From Muribaculaceae bacterium (GTDB lineage Bacteria > Bacteroidota > Bacteroidia > Bacteroidales > Muribaculaceae), in the NCBI GenBank assembly GCA_009775195.1, contig VSPF01000002.1, forward strand, positions 1 to 16,425: 16,425 bases of DNA. The letters are read 5' to 3'. This document shows positions 1 through 6,304 of this stretch, one piece after another; within the stretch, counting starts at the first letter, position 1, and each line of letters begins with the position of its first letter. The notes under the pieces are model-generated. The model searched no databases. It saw only the letters and a list, made by a program, of their open reading frames with translations, and had not been told where the DNA came from. Position numbers and translations under genes: made by a program.

Positions 1-72
1 GTGATGAAGAAAGACCGACAGCTTGTCGAAGCCGCCGGCCTTGATATTACGCCTAATGAAGGGATTTTATAG
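1..72 (+). CDS. C-terminal fragment of an unidentified protein
   Basis: Reading frame 1 is open from the first base of the window to a TAG at 70-72, giving 23 residues that end in DITPNEGIL. The gene starts outside the window. Codon choice is plausibly coding (GCC GCC GGC). The stop lies directly against a 36-bp repeat with a hairpin, and the convergent tonB stop is on the other side, which is a natural layout for two genes sharing a terminator. I do not recognise the family from so short a tail. It could also be a chance open frame. Confidence 0.45.
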   Translation: MMKKDRQLVEAAGLDITPNEGIL

Positions 73-108
73 ATTAACAGTGAGCAAGTCATAGACTTGC
101 GAAACTTA
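73..108 (-). repeat. 36-bp interspersed repeat, copy A (with hairpin)
   Basis: Read on the minus strand, this stretch matches the plus strand of 15521-15556 at 34 of 36 positions. It contains a perfect 7-bp stem, GCAAGTC/GACTTGC, around ATA (84-100 on the plus strand). It fills the gap between the TAG of the fragment at 1-72 and the TAA of the convergent tonB gene, so it may serve as a two-way terminator. There is no clear T-run, so that role is inference. The second copy sits at the edge of the transposase module on the right. Confidence 0.75.
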
Positions 109-110
109 AG

Positions 111-905
111 TTATTTGAAAGTATAAACTATCCTCGCGATAGCCTGGTCGGGGGCGTCGGTGTCGTTGCGCGTGAAGCGGCGCGAACGCACCTCGGCGAT
201 GCAACGCTTTACCAATGCACTGTTGGCCGCAGCCGGTGCCTTGCCGCCTGTCTGCTCTACAGAGACCACATGGCCGTCCTTGCCCACCACAGCGCGAAGC
301 TCTATGCGGCCGGTGACGGTAGAGTTGACCTTTGCATAGCGGGGCATAATCCAGCCACCACCCACGCTGCCGGTGCCAGTTCCATCGAGGGCACTGCTCT
401 GCCCCTCGGGCTTGCCGCTGTCGCCACTCTCGCGGCCATGCTTGTCGGTATTGTCCTGGGCATCGGGGGCCGAGGCAAAAGCATCGCTGACACCCTTGCG
501 GGCACGGCGCCGCGCCTCTTCTTCAAGTTCTTGTTTCGACGGGCCGGTCTTTGCCGGTTTCTCTTTTTTCTTACGCTGGAGCGGTGCCGGACGCTCGGTC
601 ACTACATCAGGCTCGGGCGCACCGACAGCCCCGGCATCGACAAGGTCGGAGCCCGAGGCCTCGGCGGCATGCGACTCGTTGACCGTGGGAACCTCGGCAT
701 AGGACGGCGCGGGGTCGGAGGGCACCATGGCTTGGTCGAGCAGCTCTACAAACTCCTCGTCGACCTCCACAAGTTCGGTCATTGGCCTGGGGGGCTGGCG
801 AAGGGTCGACGGGTCGAAGACCAGCCTGCACCAAAGCAGGAGCACCAACAATATGATGGCGATAGCGGCGGTGACGATGGCGGCAATCAGGCGCGAACGG
901 TTCAT
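111..905 (-). CDS. tonB: TonB-family energy transducer
   Basis: This 264-residue protein has a short cytoplasmic start, one membrane segment at about residues 7-28, a long low-complexity middle rich in Pro, Ala, Glu, Ser and Lys, and a C-terminal domain from about residue 185. Features of the C-terminal domain include PRYAKVNSTVTG, a KDGHVVSVE strand and a final IARIVYTFK. This is the layout of TonB/TolA-type proteins, which span the periplasm and pass energy from ExbB-ExbD to outer-membrane receptors. Its start overlaps the exbD stop (ATGA), placing it last in an exbB-exbD-tonB operon. The C-terminal domain is divergent from classical TonB, so a TolA-like role in envelope integrity is possible. 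The lysine/arginine-rich stretch at about 110-135 is probably a helical linker. Confidence 0.8.
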   Translation of the reverse strand: MNRSRLIAAIVTAAIAIILLVLLLWCRLVFDPSTLRQPPRPMTELVEVDEEFVELLDQAMVPSDPAPSYAEVPTVNESHAAEASGSDLVDAGAVGAPEPDVVTERPAPLQRKKKEKPAKTGPSKQELEEEARRRARKGVSDAFASAPDAQDNTDKHGRESGDSGKPEGQSSALDGTGTGSVGGGWIMPRYAKVNSTVTGRIELRAVVGKDGHVVSVEQTGGKAPAAANSALVKRCIAEVRSRRFTRNDTDAPDQAIARIVYTFK

Positions 906-1339
906 TGTTGTTCGGGAGTAGTACTTTGCGGTGCCGTGGGCTTGGTGGCAAGCACCATCTTTATAGAATTTTCAGCCCCGAGATTGAGCAACTCCACAAT
1001 CTTGCCGTAGGCCGTGGCGGTGTCGGCATATACGGCAACGGCACCGAGAGAATCGACAGGCGCGATTGTGGCAAAGAAAGCCGTGAGCGAGTCGCGAGGC
1101 ACGGCCACGGGGTCGGCATCGGGCGCGGCGACATAGTAGGCGCCGGCGGCATCGACAAACACGCGCGTAGAGGGCTTGACGGGGGTCTGCTGGCTGCTCT
1201 GCGGCAGGTCGATTTCGAGAGCCGTGGGGAAGACAAACGAACTGGTCACCATAAAAAACACCAGCAAGAGGAAGACGACGTCGGTCATCGACGCCATCGA
1301 AAATGTGGCCAGCATCTGCTGTTGTCGTTTGAGAGCCAT
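902..1339 (-). CDS. exbD: ExbD/TolR-family biopolymer transport protein
   Basis: The protein has 145 residues, the usual ExbD length. It has one membrane helix at about residues 17-38, MTDVVFLLLVFFMV, carrying the conserved Asp (residue 19) that acts in proton transfer. The periplasmic domain follows, with the family's PTALEIDLPQS sequence after the helix. ExbD works with the ExbB pentamer and TonB to couple the proton gradient to outer-membrane transport. Its ATG shares one base with the exbB TAA stop, and its TGA overlaps the tonB ATG, so the three genes are translationally coupled. The extreme C-terminus is rich in Thr, Pro and Gln. The sequence does not distinguish ExbD from TolR; the adjacent TonB favours ExbD. 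Confidence 0.9.
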   Translation of the reverse strand: MALKRQQQMLATFSMASMTDVVFLLLVFFMVTSSFVFPTALEIDLPQSSQQTPVKPSTRVFVDAAGAYYVAAPDADPVAVPRDSLTAFFATIAPVDSLGAVAVYADTATAYGKIVELLNLGAENSIKMVLATKPTAPQSTTPEQQ

Positions 1340-1956
1340 TATGCAACAGGTTCGTTGAGGAGGTCCATGAAATCCATAGTGCGTGCCTCCATCAGGTTCA
1401 TGATTTTGTTAATCCGTGCCACCAGCCAGTTATAGGCGAATAGGGCAATAATACCCACAATAAGACCGGCCACGGTTGTCACCAGGGCTGCATATATGCC
1501 CGAGGCGAACGAGTCGATTGTTGCCGAGCTGCCCGACTGCGCAATGGCATAGAAAGCCTCGACCATACCGATTACGGTGCCGAGGAAGCCTATCATCGGG
1601 GCACCGGCAGCAGTAGTGGCAAGCCACGGCAGGCCACGGCTGAGGCCGGCAACCTCGAGATTGCCTGTATTTTCAATCGCTACGAGCACGTCGTTCATCG
1701 GGCGACCGATACGCGATATGCCCTTCTCGATAAGGCGTGCATAGGGTGTATTGGCGTTATGGCACAGGTTGAGGGCGCTTTCGATTTCGCCTTCGTGTAT
1801 GTAGCCCTTGATGCGCTGCATGAAATTTTCATCTTCCTTCGATGCGCGGCTGATGACGAGGCTGCGCTCTACAAAGACATATACGCACAGCAGCAATAGC
1901 AGCGCGAGAGGTATCATCGTCCAACCTCCTTGGAGGCATAAATCCCAGAGTGACAT
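1339..1956 (-). CDS. exbB: ExbB/TolQ/MotA-family proton channel protein
   Basis: The protein has 205 residues. It has an N-terminal helix (about 12-30), a cytoplasmic loop, and two long C-terminal helices. The first of these runs TTAAGAPMIGFLGTVIGMV (about 112-130) and the second is at about 148-177 (AALVTTVAGLIVGIIALFAY). The GFLGTVIGM stretch is the family signature. It forms the inner-membrane channel that drives ExbD and TonB. Its start lies about 150 bp downstream of the pdxJ stop, across a repeat-filled gap without a clear TAnnTTTG box, so it may be read from the pdxJ promoter. Calling it TolQ is equally possible by sequence. Confidence 0.92.
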   Translation of the reverse strand: MSLWDLCLQGGWTMIPLALLLLLCVYVFVERSLVISRASKEDENFMQRIKGYIHEGEIESALNLCHNANTPYARLIEKGISRIGRPMNDVLVAIENTGNLEVAGLSRGLPWLATTAAGAPMIGFLGTVIGMVEAFYAIAQSGSSATIDSFASGIYAALVTTVAGLIVGIIALFAYNWLVARINKIMNLMEARTMDFMDLLNEPVA

Positions 1957-1967
1957 GGATTATTATT

Positions 1968-2049
1968 AATTTTGAATGTGGAATTTTGAATGTTGAATGG
2001 CGAGGCCGGGGGGAATGATGAATTTTGAATGTGGAATTTTGAATGTTGA
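1968..2049. repeat. 29-bp AT-rich direct repeat, two identical copies
   Basis: The 29-bp units at 1968-1996 and 2021-2049 are identical on the plus strand. Each is built from two smaller units of the form AATTTTGAATGT. A GC-rich 24-bp spacer separates them. They lie between pdxJ and exbB. Similar AATTTTGAATG strings are common short intergenic repeats in Bacteroidales genomes. Their function here is unknown. Confidence 0.85.
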
Positions 2050-2104
2050 CTTTATCGTGCTGAACGTGATAATTCAAAATTCAACATTAAAAATTCAACA
2101 TTGA
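2050..2104. repeat. Inverted AT-rich repeat and small hairpin after pdxJ
   Basis: Positions 2071-2103 carry the reverse complement form of the same units (AATTCAAAATTCAACATT and a second, degenerate unit), so they can pair with either 29-bp copy upstream. Between them, 2052-2072 forms a small stem TTATCGTG/CGTGATAA, complete only if two G-U pairs are allowed. The structure begins right at the pdxJ stop, so it may attenuate or end pdxJ transcription before exbB. No T-run makes this certain. Confidence 0.6.
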
Positions 2105-2818
2105 TTAAACAAGGCATTTTTTATATTGCGCTACTGTCTCTTTCAAGCCGAGATAGAGGGCGTCGCAAATCAGTGCGTGGCCGATTGACACCTCGTTGAG
2201 GAATGGTATGCGCTTGTGGAAGAAAGCGAGGTTGTCGAGGTTGAGGTCATGGCCGGCGTTGACGCCGAGTCCGCACTTGCGGGCCACATAAGCAGCCTCG
2301 ACAAAGGGGGCTATGGCACCCTCGGGGTCGACAGGGTAACGGTCGGCGTAGGGCTTGGTGTAGAGCTCCACGCGGTCGGCACCGGTAGCGGCGGCGGCGC
2401 GGATTTGCTCAGGGTCGGCATTGACGAATATCGACGAGCGAACGCCGGCCTCTTTAAACCGCTCGACCAGGGCTGTGAGTAAGTCGGCATGTTCGGTCAC
2501 CGTCCATCCGCTGCTCGAGGTCAGGGCTCCGGGGGCGTCGGGCACAAGTGTCACCTGGGTGGGGCGCACCTTGAGGACGAGGTCTACAAACTCGTCGGTG
2601 GGATAGCCCTCGATATTAAACTCGCATTTGAGCAGCGGCCTGAGTTTATACACGTCGCTGCGGCGGATGTGGCGCTCGTCGGGACGCGGATGCACCGTTA
2701 TGCCGTCGGCACCGAAGCTCTCAATGTCGAGGGCGACGGCCTCTACATCGGGCCTATTCTCACCCCTGGCATTGCGCAAGGTCGCTATTTTATTTATATT
2801 AACGCTTAGGTTTGTCAT
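2105..2818 (-). CDS. pdxJ: Pyridoxine 5'-phosphate synthase
   Basis: This 237-residue TIM-barrel enzyme condenses 1-deoxy-D-xylulose 5-phosphate with 3-amino-2-oxopropyl phosphate to make pyridoxine 5'-phosphate, the last ring-forming step of the DXP-dependent vitamin B6 route. Family motifs are complete: VNINKIATLRNARG near residue 5, HPRPDERHI (about 43-51), EGYP, VTLVPD, FVNADPEQI, GLGVNAGHDLN and EVSIGHALICDAL. Length matches the family. It is divergent from the nadK operon and reads toward exbB. A TACTTTTG box on the minus strand at 2899-2892 could be its promoter. Confidence 0.97.
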   Translation of the reverse strand: MTNLSVNINKIATLRNARGENRPDVEAVALDIESFGADGITVHPRPDERHIRRSDVYKLRPLLKCEFNIEGYPTDEFVDLVLKVRPTQVTLVPDAPGALTSSSGWTVTEHADLLTALVERFKEAGVRSSIFVNADPEQIRAAAATGADRVELYTKPYADRYPVDPEGAIAPFVEAAYVARKCGLGVNAGHDLNLDNLAFFHKRIPFLNEVSIGHALICDALYLGLKETVAQYKKCLV

Positions 2819-2836
2819 GTTTCACCAAATTTTAGC

Positions 2837-2844
2837 TATATTTG
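2837..2844 (+). promoter_or_regulatory. Putative promoter -7 box for the ACT/nadK operon
   Basis: TATATTTG matches the Bacteroidota -7 consensus TAnnTTTG. A TTTG at 2811-2814 lies 22 bases upstream, slightly longer than the usual 19-21. Transcription would start near 2850 and leave a leader of about 95 bases that includes the nested hairpin at 2850-2898. Confidence 0.45.
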
Positions 2845-2849
2845 TAGTC

Positions 2850-2898
2850 ACTTTTGCACTGCGGGGCGGTGCCCCGTGTGTTTTGACACTGCAAAAGT
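2850..2898. other. Nested inverted repeat in the divergent intergenic region
   Basis: The outer arms ACTTTTGCA (2850-2858) and TGCAAAAGT (2890-2898) are perfect complements. Inside, CGGGGC-GGT-GCCCCG (2862-2876) is a perfect 6-bp stem. The right outer arm contains the minus-strand -7-like box of pdxJ, and the putative plus-strand start lies at the left arm. This may be an operator, a 5' leader hairpin for the nadK operon, or an element unrelated to either. Confidence 0.6.
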
Positions 2899-2899
2899 A
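2892..2899 (-). promoter_or_regulatory. Putative promoter -7 box for pdxJ
   Basis: On the minus strand 2899-2892 reads TACTTTTG, a TAnnTTTG match, about 75 bases upstream of the pdxJ ATG. No clean TTTG sits at the expected -33 distance (a weak TTTC does), so this is a moderate call. Confidence 0.4.
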
Positions 2900-2944
2900 C
2901 TCAGAAAATAACAAACCACGAAAGATTTTGAGTATAAACCGCCA

Positions 2945-3316
2945 ATGTTTCCTGAAAACGAATATCTCTTCCCCCCTGTAGCCGAAAGTTCCCGACTTCT
3001 GGTAGGGTGCCGACGCGAAGACTATAGTGCCTCGCGCATCGCCCATGCCGTCGAAGACTGCAACGCCCACCTGCTCAATCTCAACGTGACAGCCATGGAC
3101 GGCGACAAGGACTATGATATCGACGGCGACGGTATCAGCGACGGTAAATTCCCGGTAGTGTTCGACCTCAGGGTCAGCCACCGCAACGCCGAACATATCT
3201 CGCGGTCGCTCGAGCGATATGGATATACGGTGCTCGAGGCCAGCAGTAGCGACAAGGCCGACGACTCGACCCTGCGCCGCCGTATCGACGAACTCTTCCG
3301 CTATCTCGAAATATGA
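2945..3316 (+). CDS. Stand-alone ACT-like domain protein (CBS-less relative of the nadK-linked CBS protein)
   Basis: This 123-residue protein contains an ACT-like fold pattern: a first strand LLVGCRREDYSASRIAHAVEDCNAHLLNLNV (about 18-48), then VVFDLRVSHRNAEHISRSLERYGYTVLEA, ending in a helix TLRRRIDELFRYLEI. From memory, many Bacteroidales have a roughly 220-residue protein at this position, between pdxJ and nadK, with CBS domains followed by just such a domain and a similar last helix. Here nothing CBS-like precedes the ATG: upstream is only 126 bp of intergenic DNA. Residues 52-69 are an acidic insertion with DIDGDGISDGKF, like a calcium-binding loop. The TGA overlaps the nadK ATG (ATGA), suggesting coupled translation. 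A regulatory or ligand-sensing role is inference. Confidence 0.75.
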   Translation: MFPENEYLFPPVAESSRLLVGCRREDYSASRIAHAVEDCNAHLLNLNVTAMDGDKDYDIDGDGISDGKFPVVFDLRVSHRNAEHISRSLERYGYTVLEASSSDKADDSTLRRRIDELFRYLEI

Positions 3317-4179
3317 GCACAATCGCAGTCTTCGGCAGCCGGCGCCAAAATCAATATATAAGCCAAATCGAGGCCTTCCTGGGCAATGTCCGCGCCAAAG
3401 GCATCGACTTAGTAATGCACGGCAAGCTCTATGACCACCTTGCCGAAATAGCCCCGTGCGCTATAATCGGCGTCGAGCGGCGCAGCAGTGCCGACGCCGT
3501 GTGCGCCGACCTTGCCGTGAGCCTCGGAGGCGACGGTACATTCCTGCGCACGGCGCAGTGGGTAGGACCCCTGGGAGTGCCCATCGTGGGCGTCAACACG
3601 GGGCACCTCGGCTACCTGGCGGCCCTCTCAATCGACCGTCTGCCCGAACTACCCGACCTTATCGCCAACGACGGCTTCGTAGTGGAGCATCGCACCGTAT
3701 TGAGCGTCGACAGCCCCCAACTGCCGCCGTCGGTGGGCCGCTACGCGCTCAACGAGGTTGCCCTATCGAAAGAAGAGTCGGCATCGATGATTTATGCCTC
3801 GGTATGCCTCGACGGCGAACCGCTTGCCGACTATAAGGCCGACGGGCTCCTGGTTGCCACCTCGACCGGCTCTACGGCCTACAACCTGTCGGTCGGCGGC
3901 CCCATCGTGCAGCCCACAGTGCCGGTTTGGGTATTGTCGCCCGTGGCGGCGCACTCGCTGTCGATGCGCCCCATGGTAGTCGATTCGAGGGCGACAATCA
4001 GCATCGTGCCCACGGGCCGCAGCCCACATGTGCGCCTCGCCGTCGACGGCCGCAGCGTCATCATCGATACCGGAACCGAGATTCGCCTCTCGAAGGCACC
4101 CTTCGAGCTGGCCGTGCTGCAGCTGCGCGACCACACCTTTGCCGATACCCTACGTCGAAAACTCCACTGGGCCGAGTGA
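3313..4179 (+). CDS. nadK: NAD kinase
   Basis: This 288-residue cytoplasmic enzyme phosphorylates NAD to NADP. The diagnostic motifs are present: LGGDGTFLR (about 71-79), NTGHLGYL (95-102), NEVALSKEES (about 147-156) and the glycine-rich DGLLVATSTGSTAYNLSVGG (177-196). Length is typical of bacterial NAD kinases. It overlaps the ACT-like gene at its start and the metallopeptidase gene at its stop by single-codon junctions, so all three probably come from one message. Being divergent from pdxJ is a familiar Bacteroidales arrangement. Confidence 0.97.
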   Translation: MSTIAVFGSRRQNQYISQIEAFLGNVRAKGIDLVMHGKLYDHLAEIAPCAIIGVERRSSADAVCADLAVSLGGDGTFLRTAQWVGPLGVPIVGVNTGHLGYLAALSIDRLPELPDLIANDGFVVEHRTVLSVDSPQLPPSVGRYALNEVALSKEESASMIYASVCLDGEPLADYKADGLLVATSTGSTAYNLSVGGPIVQPTVPVWVLSPVAAHSLSMRPMVVDSRATISIVPTGRSPHVRLAVDGRSVIIDTGTEIRLSKAPFELAVLQLRDHTFADTLRRKLHWAE

Positions 4180-4928
4180 TGGTAATCGTTAAATCTTGCA
4201 GATATACACACCCTGAAATAGGGCCTATATATGTCAGGGTCAACGCAAACTCACGCTGCATCAGGGCGCGATGGGTGGGGCCCGAGCTACACATCACCAT
4301 ACCGCGCAACCTGCCCGCCGACGAGTACGAGCGATTTATCTACGATTTCGGCCAGAAAATCAAGGAGGCCAAGCCACAGTCGCGCTACCACGCCGGACAA
4401 ATCATCGACGGCAACTACGCCGACTTCGAAATACGCATAAGCGACAGCAAGGCCATACACGGCAGTTTCATAAGTCAGGAAGACAATAATCCACGGCGCG
4501 GTAAAAAACGCAATTACACGCTCAATATCAGCGACAAGCTACTCGAACGCCTTGATTTCGGTACGCCCCGTCTCGAAAATTTTATCAACAGCATGTTGAT
4601 TATGTGCGGCGAGGGGGCGACGAGCGATTTTATAGTGCCTCGAGCCCGGCAACATGCCGCCGCCATAGGCCATTCGCCGCTCGGATGGGACGTCAAGGAC
4701 TCTAAGACGCGCCTTGGCTGCTGTTCGTCGCGAGGCATCATCACCTTAAGCCCCCGACTGGCGTTCCTTCCGCTTCATTTGGCCGACTATATCATATATC
4801 ACGAATTGGCCCACCTGAGCGAGATGAACCACTCGGCGGCATTCCATCAGATTTGCGACAGCTACTGCGGCGGCCGCGAGGACGAATACCGCGCCGCCGT
4901 AAAGGCTTTCGACTTCCCTGTTTTCTAA
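4179..4928 (+). CDS. YgjP-type (DUF45) zinc metallopeptidase
   Basis: The protein has 249 residues from the ATG at 4179, which shares its A with the TGA of nadK. A longer in-frame start at 3927 exists but would lie inside nadK and adds no recognisable domain. The C-terminal third holds the zinc site: KTRLGCCSSRGIITLSPRL, then YIIYHELAHLSEMNHSAAFH, with HELAH at 208-212 and a further N217-H218, as in YgjP/M48-like peptidases (compare WGSCS...LNWRL...HELAH...NHS..FW). The N-terminal half is beta-rich and carries IPRNLPADEYERFI. The typical W of WGSC is replaced (RLGCC). No signal peptide is seen, so it is probably cytoplasmic. The substrate is unknown. Confidence 0.88.
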   Translation: MVIVKSCRYTHPEIGPIYVRVNANSRCIRARWVGPELHITIPRNLPADEYERFIYDFGQKIKEAKPQSRYHAGQIIDGNYADFEIRISDSKAIHGSFISQEDNNPRRGKKRNYTLNISDKLLERLDFGTPRLENFINSMLIMCGEGATSDFIVPRARQHAAAIGHSPLGWDVKDSKTRLGCCSSRGIITLSPRLAFLPLHLADYIIYHELAHLSEMNHSAAFHQICDSYCGGREDEYRAAVKAFDFPVF

Positions 4929-4932
4929 CAAT

Positions 4933-5553
4933 ATGCCACGCTATATCTACGCACTTATAATAGTCATCCTTGCCTCCTGCGCCAGGCAGGAGCCGCCCGG
5001 GCGCAACTACCTCGACGAGCTTCGCAGCGTCAACAAGCTCGTATTGGCACAAATGACCATATCGAAGATGGCCACTGTCGGCGACCTGCGCCCCGAGGAC
5101 GCCAAGGGCATGAAGCAGACAGCGGCTGCCCTCCTCGACCAGTTTAAAATCGGCAATCGTAAGGCTGCATATTCCTACGACACCTACCTGCGCTCGTATA
5201 TCGACCTGTCGCAGCTCCAACCCGGCGACATAAGCATCGACCACGAAGCGCGCACGGTGACTATCGCCCTGCCCCCGGTGGAGACCGAATATATGGGCCG
5301 CGATGTGACAATACGCGAAGACCACTACCGCGTGACGGGGCTGCGCTCCGATATCGACCAGGACGAGAGGGCAAGAATCAAAGAGGCCATGAACGCCTCG
5401 CTCAAGGCCGAGGTCGAGGCGAATCCCGAGTTCCGTCAAAAGCTTGAGCAACAAGCCCGAGCAAAGGCCCGTGCCTACTTCACAAGCATTGCCGCTGCCG
5501 ACGGGTATAAGGCCAACATCATATTCAAGCCGTCGAGAGGAGGTGGCCAATGA
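4933..5553 (+). CDS. DUF4230 lipoprotein
   Basis: This 206-residue protein begins with a short hydrophobic signal that ends in LASC (Cys16), a good lipobox, so it is probably an envelope lipoprotein. The body matches the DUF4230 pattern as I remember it: VLAQMTISKMATV, then AAYSYDTYLRSYIDLSQLQPGDISID, ALPPVETEY, and a C-terminal amphipathic helix rich in Lys, Glu and Ala. It starts four bases after the metallopeptidase stop and overlaps the next DUF4230 gene by ATGA. The function of the family is not known to me. Pairing of two DUF4230 genes suggests they form a complex or were duplicated. Confidence 0.8.
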   Translation: MPRYIYALIIVILASCARQEPPGRNYLDELRSVNKLVLAQMTISKMATVGDLRPEDAKGMKQTAAALLDQFKIGNRKAAYSYDTYLRSYIDLSQLQPGDISIDHEARTVTIALPPVETEYMGRDVTIREDHYRVTGLRSDIDQDERARIKEAMNASLKAEVEANPEFRQKLEQQARAKARAYFTSIAAADGYKANIIFKPSRGGGQ

Positions 5554-6143
5554 AAATTATGGACTTATATAAGTGGCTCATTGCCGCCGCGCTCGTAGTG
5601 ATAGCCGGGCTTGGCATCTGGTTCGCCATCGAATACCACAACGCACCCGAGGTTGAGCGCACCAACATCCGCCCGGGCAAAATCGCCGACATCCAGTCGA
5701 TGGCACAGCTTTGCACGGTCGATTTCTACGAAGATTTCCCCGTGCGCGGCCACATAGGGTCGAAGCACATATTTGCGCGGATTGCCATGACAGGCTCAAT
5801 CTCGTTCAATCTCGACAGCCTCGACATAGAGGAGCGTGGCGACACCTTGGTCGTTACCCTGCCGCCCGAAATCGTAACGGCCATGGAGTCGACCGAGCCG
5901 GGAGCCTACGAGGTGATTGACACCTGGAACGACTCTTTTATGGGGTCGTCGAAATTTACCACAGCCGAGGAAAATGCCATAAAGTCGAAAGCGCGGCTGC
6001 AGTTCATACGCCGCATCTACGCCAAGGGCTATGTGCGTCGTGCCCGTGCCGAGGCCGTTGCCAACCTGCGCACCCTGCTCTCCGCCGCCACGGGGCGCCC
6101 CGTCGAAGTCATCGACCCCACCCCCGACGGCAAAATCTGGTAA
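5550..6143 (+). CDS. DUF4230 membrane-anchored protein
   Basis: This 197-residue protein has an N-terminal membrane anchor at about residues 9-27 (LIAAALVVIAGLGIWFAI) without a lipobox. It is followed by a domain similar in layout to the preceding gene: DIQSMAQLCTVDFYEDFPV, KHIFARIAMTGSISFNLDSLDIEERGDTLVVTLPPEI and a basic C-terminal helix. I place it in DUF4230. Its ATG overlaps the TGA of the lipoprotein gene. A second in-frame ATG at 5559 is possible. The gene ends just before an AT-rich hairpin that probably stops the operon. Confidence 0.75.
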   Translation: MKIMDLYKWLIAAALVVIAGLGIWFAIEYHNAPEVERTNIRPGKIADIQSMAQLCTVDFYEDFPVRGHIGSKHIFARIAMTGSISFNLDSLDIEERGDTLVVTLPPEIVTAMESTEPGAYEVIDTWNDSFMGSSKFTTAEENAIKSKARLQFIRRIYAKGYVRRARAEAVANLRTLLSAATGRPVEVIDPTPDGKIW

Positions 6144-6163
6144 GCCCGGTCGTAGCCTGAGCA

Positions 6164-6286
6164 GAAGAAACATAAAGGCAAAAGGACAAAAAGAACATAA
6201 AATTTATGTCACTTTTGTCCTTTTGTATTTTTGTTTCCTCCGCCAACACTTTTGTTCTTTTTGGCCTTATGTCCTTATGTTTCCTC
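6164..6286. repeat. Imperfect inverted repeat enclosing the terminator
   Basis: The left arm (6164-6196) and the reverse complement of the right arm (6254-6286) share GAAACATAA near one end and CAAAAAGAAC at the other, with small differences between. A TGTTTCCTCCG motif also occurs twice (near 6232 and 6278). The block fills most of the 161-bp gap between convergent genes and looks like a purine-rich intergenic repeat of Bacteroidales, not a gene. Confidence 0.6.
6179..6225. terminator. Bidirectional terminator hairpin between convergent operons
   Basis: The arms CAAAAGGACAAAA (6179-6191) and TTTTGTCCTTTTG (6213-6225) are perfect 13-bp complements. After a 3-base mismatch the stem continues with ACATAA/TTATGT around a tiny loop. 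T-rich sequence follows on the plus strand (TATTTTTG) and A-rich sequence precedes it. It lies between the stops of the second DUF4230 gene (6143) and rsgA (6305), where both operons converge. Confidence 0.75.
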
Positions 6287-6304
6287 CGACCAAGTAGCCG
6301 AGTC

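Noticed and set aside
270..1010. Long plus-strand open frame opposite tonB and exbD
   Set aside because: It is antisense to two well-supported genes, and its translation is rich in Gly, Arg, Leu and Val with no motif. Such frames are common opposite GC-rich genes.
3927..4178. An upstream in-frame start that would extend the metallopeptidase by 84 residues
   Set aside because: The extension lies wholly within nadK in another frame, has low-complexity Arg-rich content and no domain. The ATG at 4179 overlaps the nadK stop as expected for this operon.
4792..5550. 252-codon minus-strand open frame opposite the DUF4230 lipoprotein gene
   Set aside because: The plus-strand reading has a lipobox, family motifs and tight operon spacing. 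The antisense frame has no recognisable domain.
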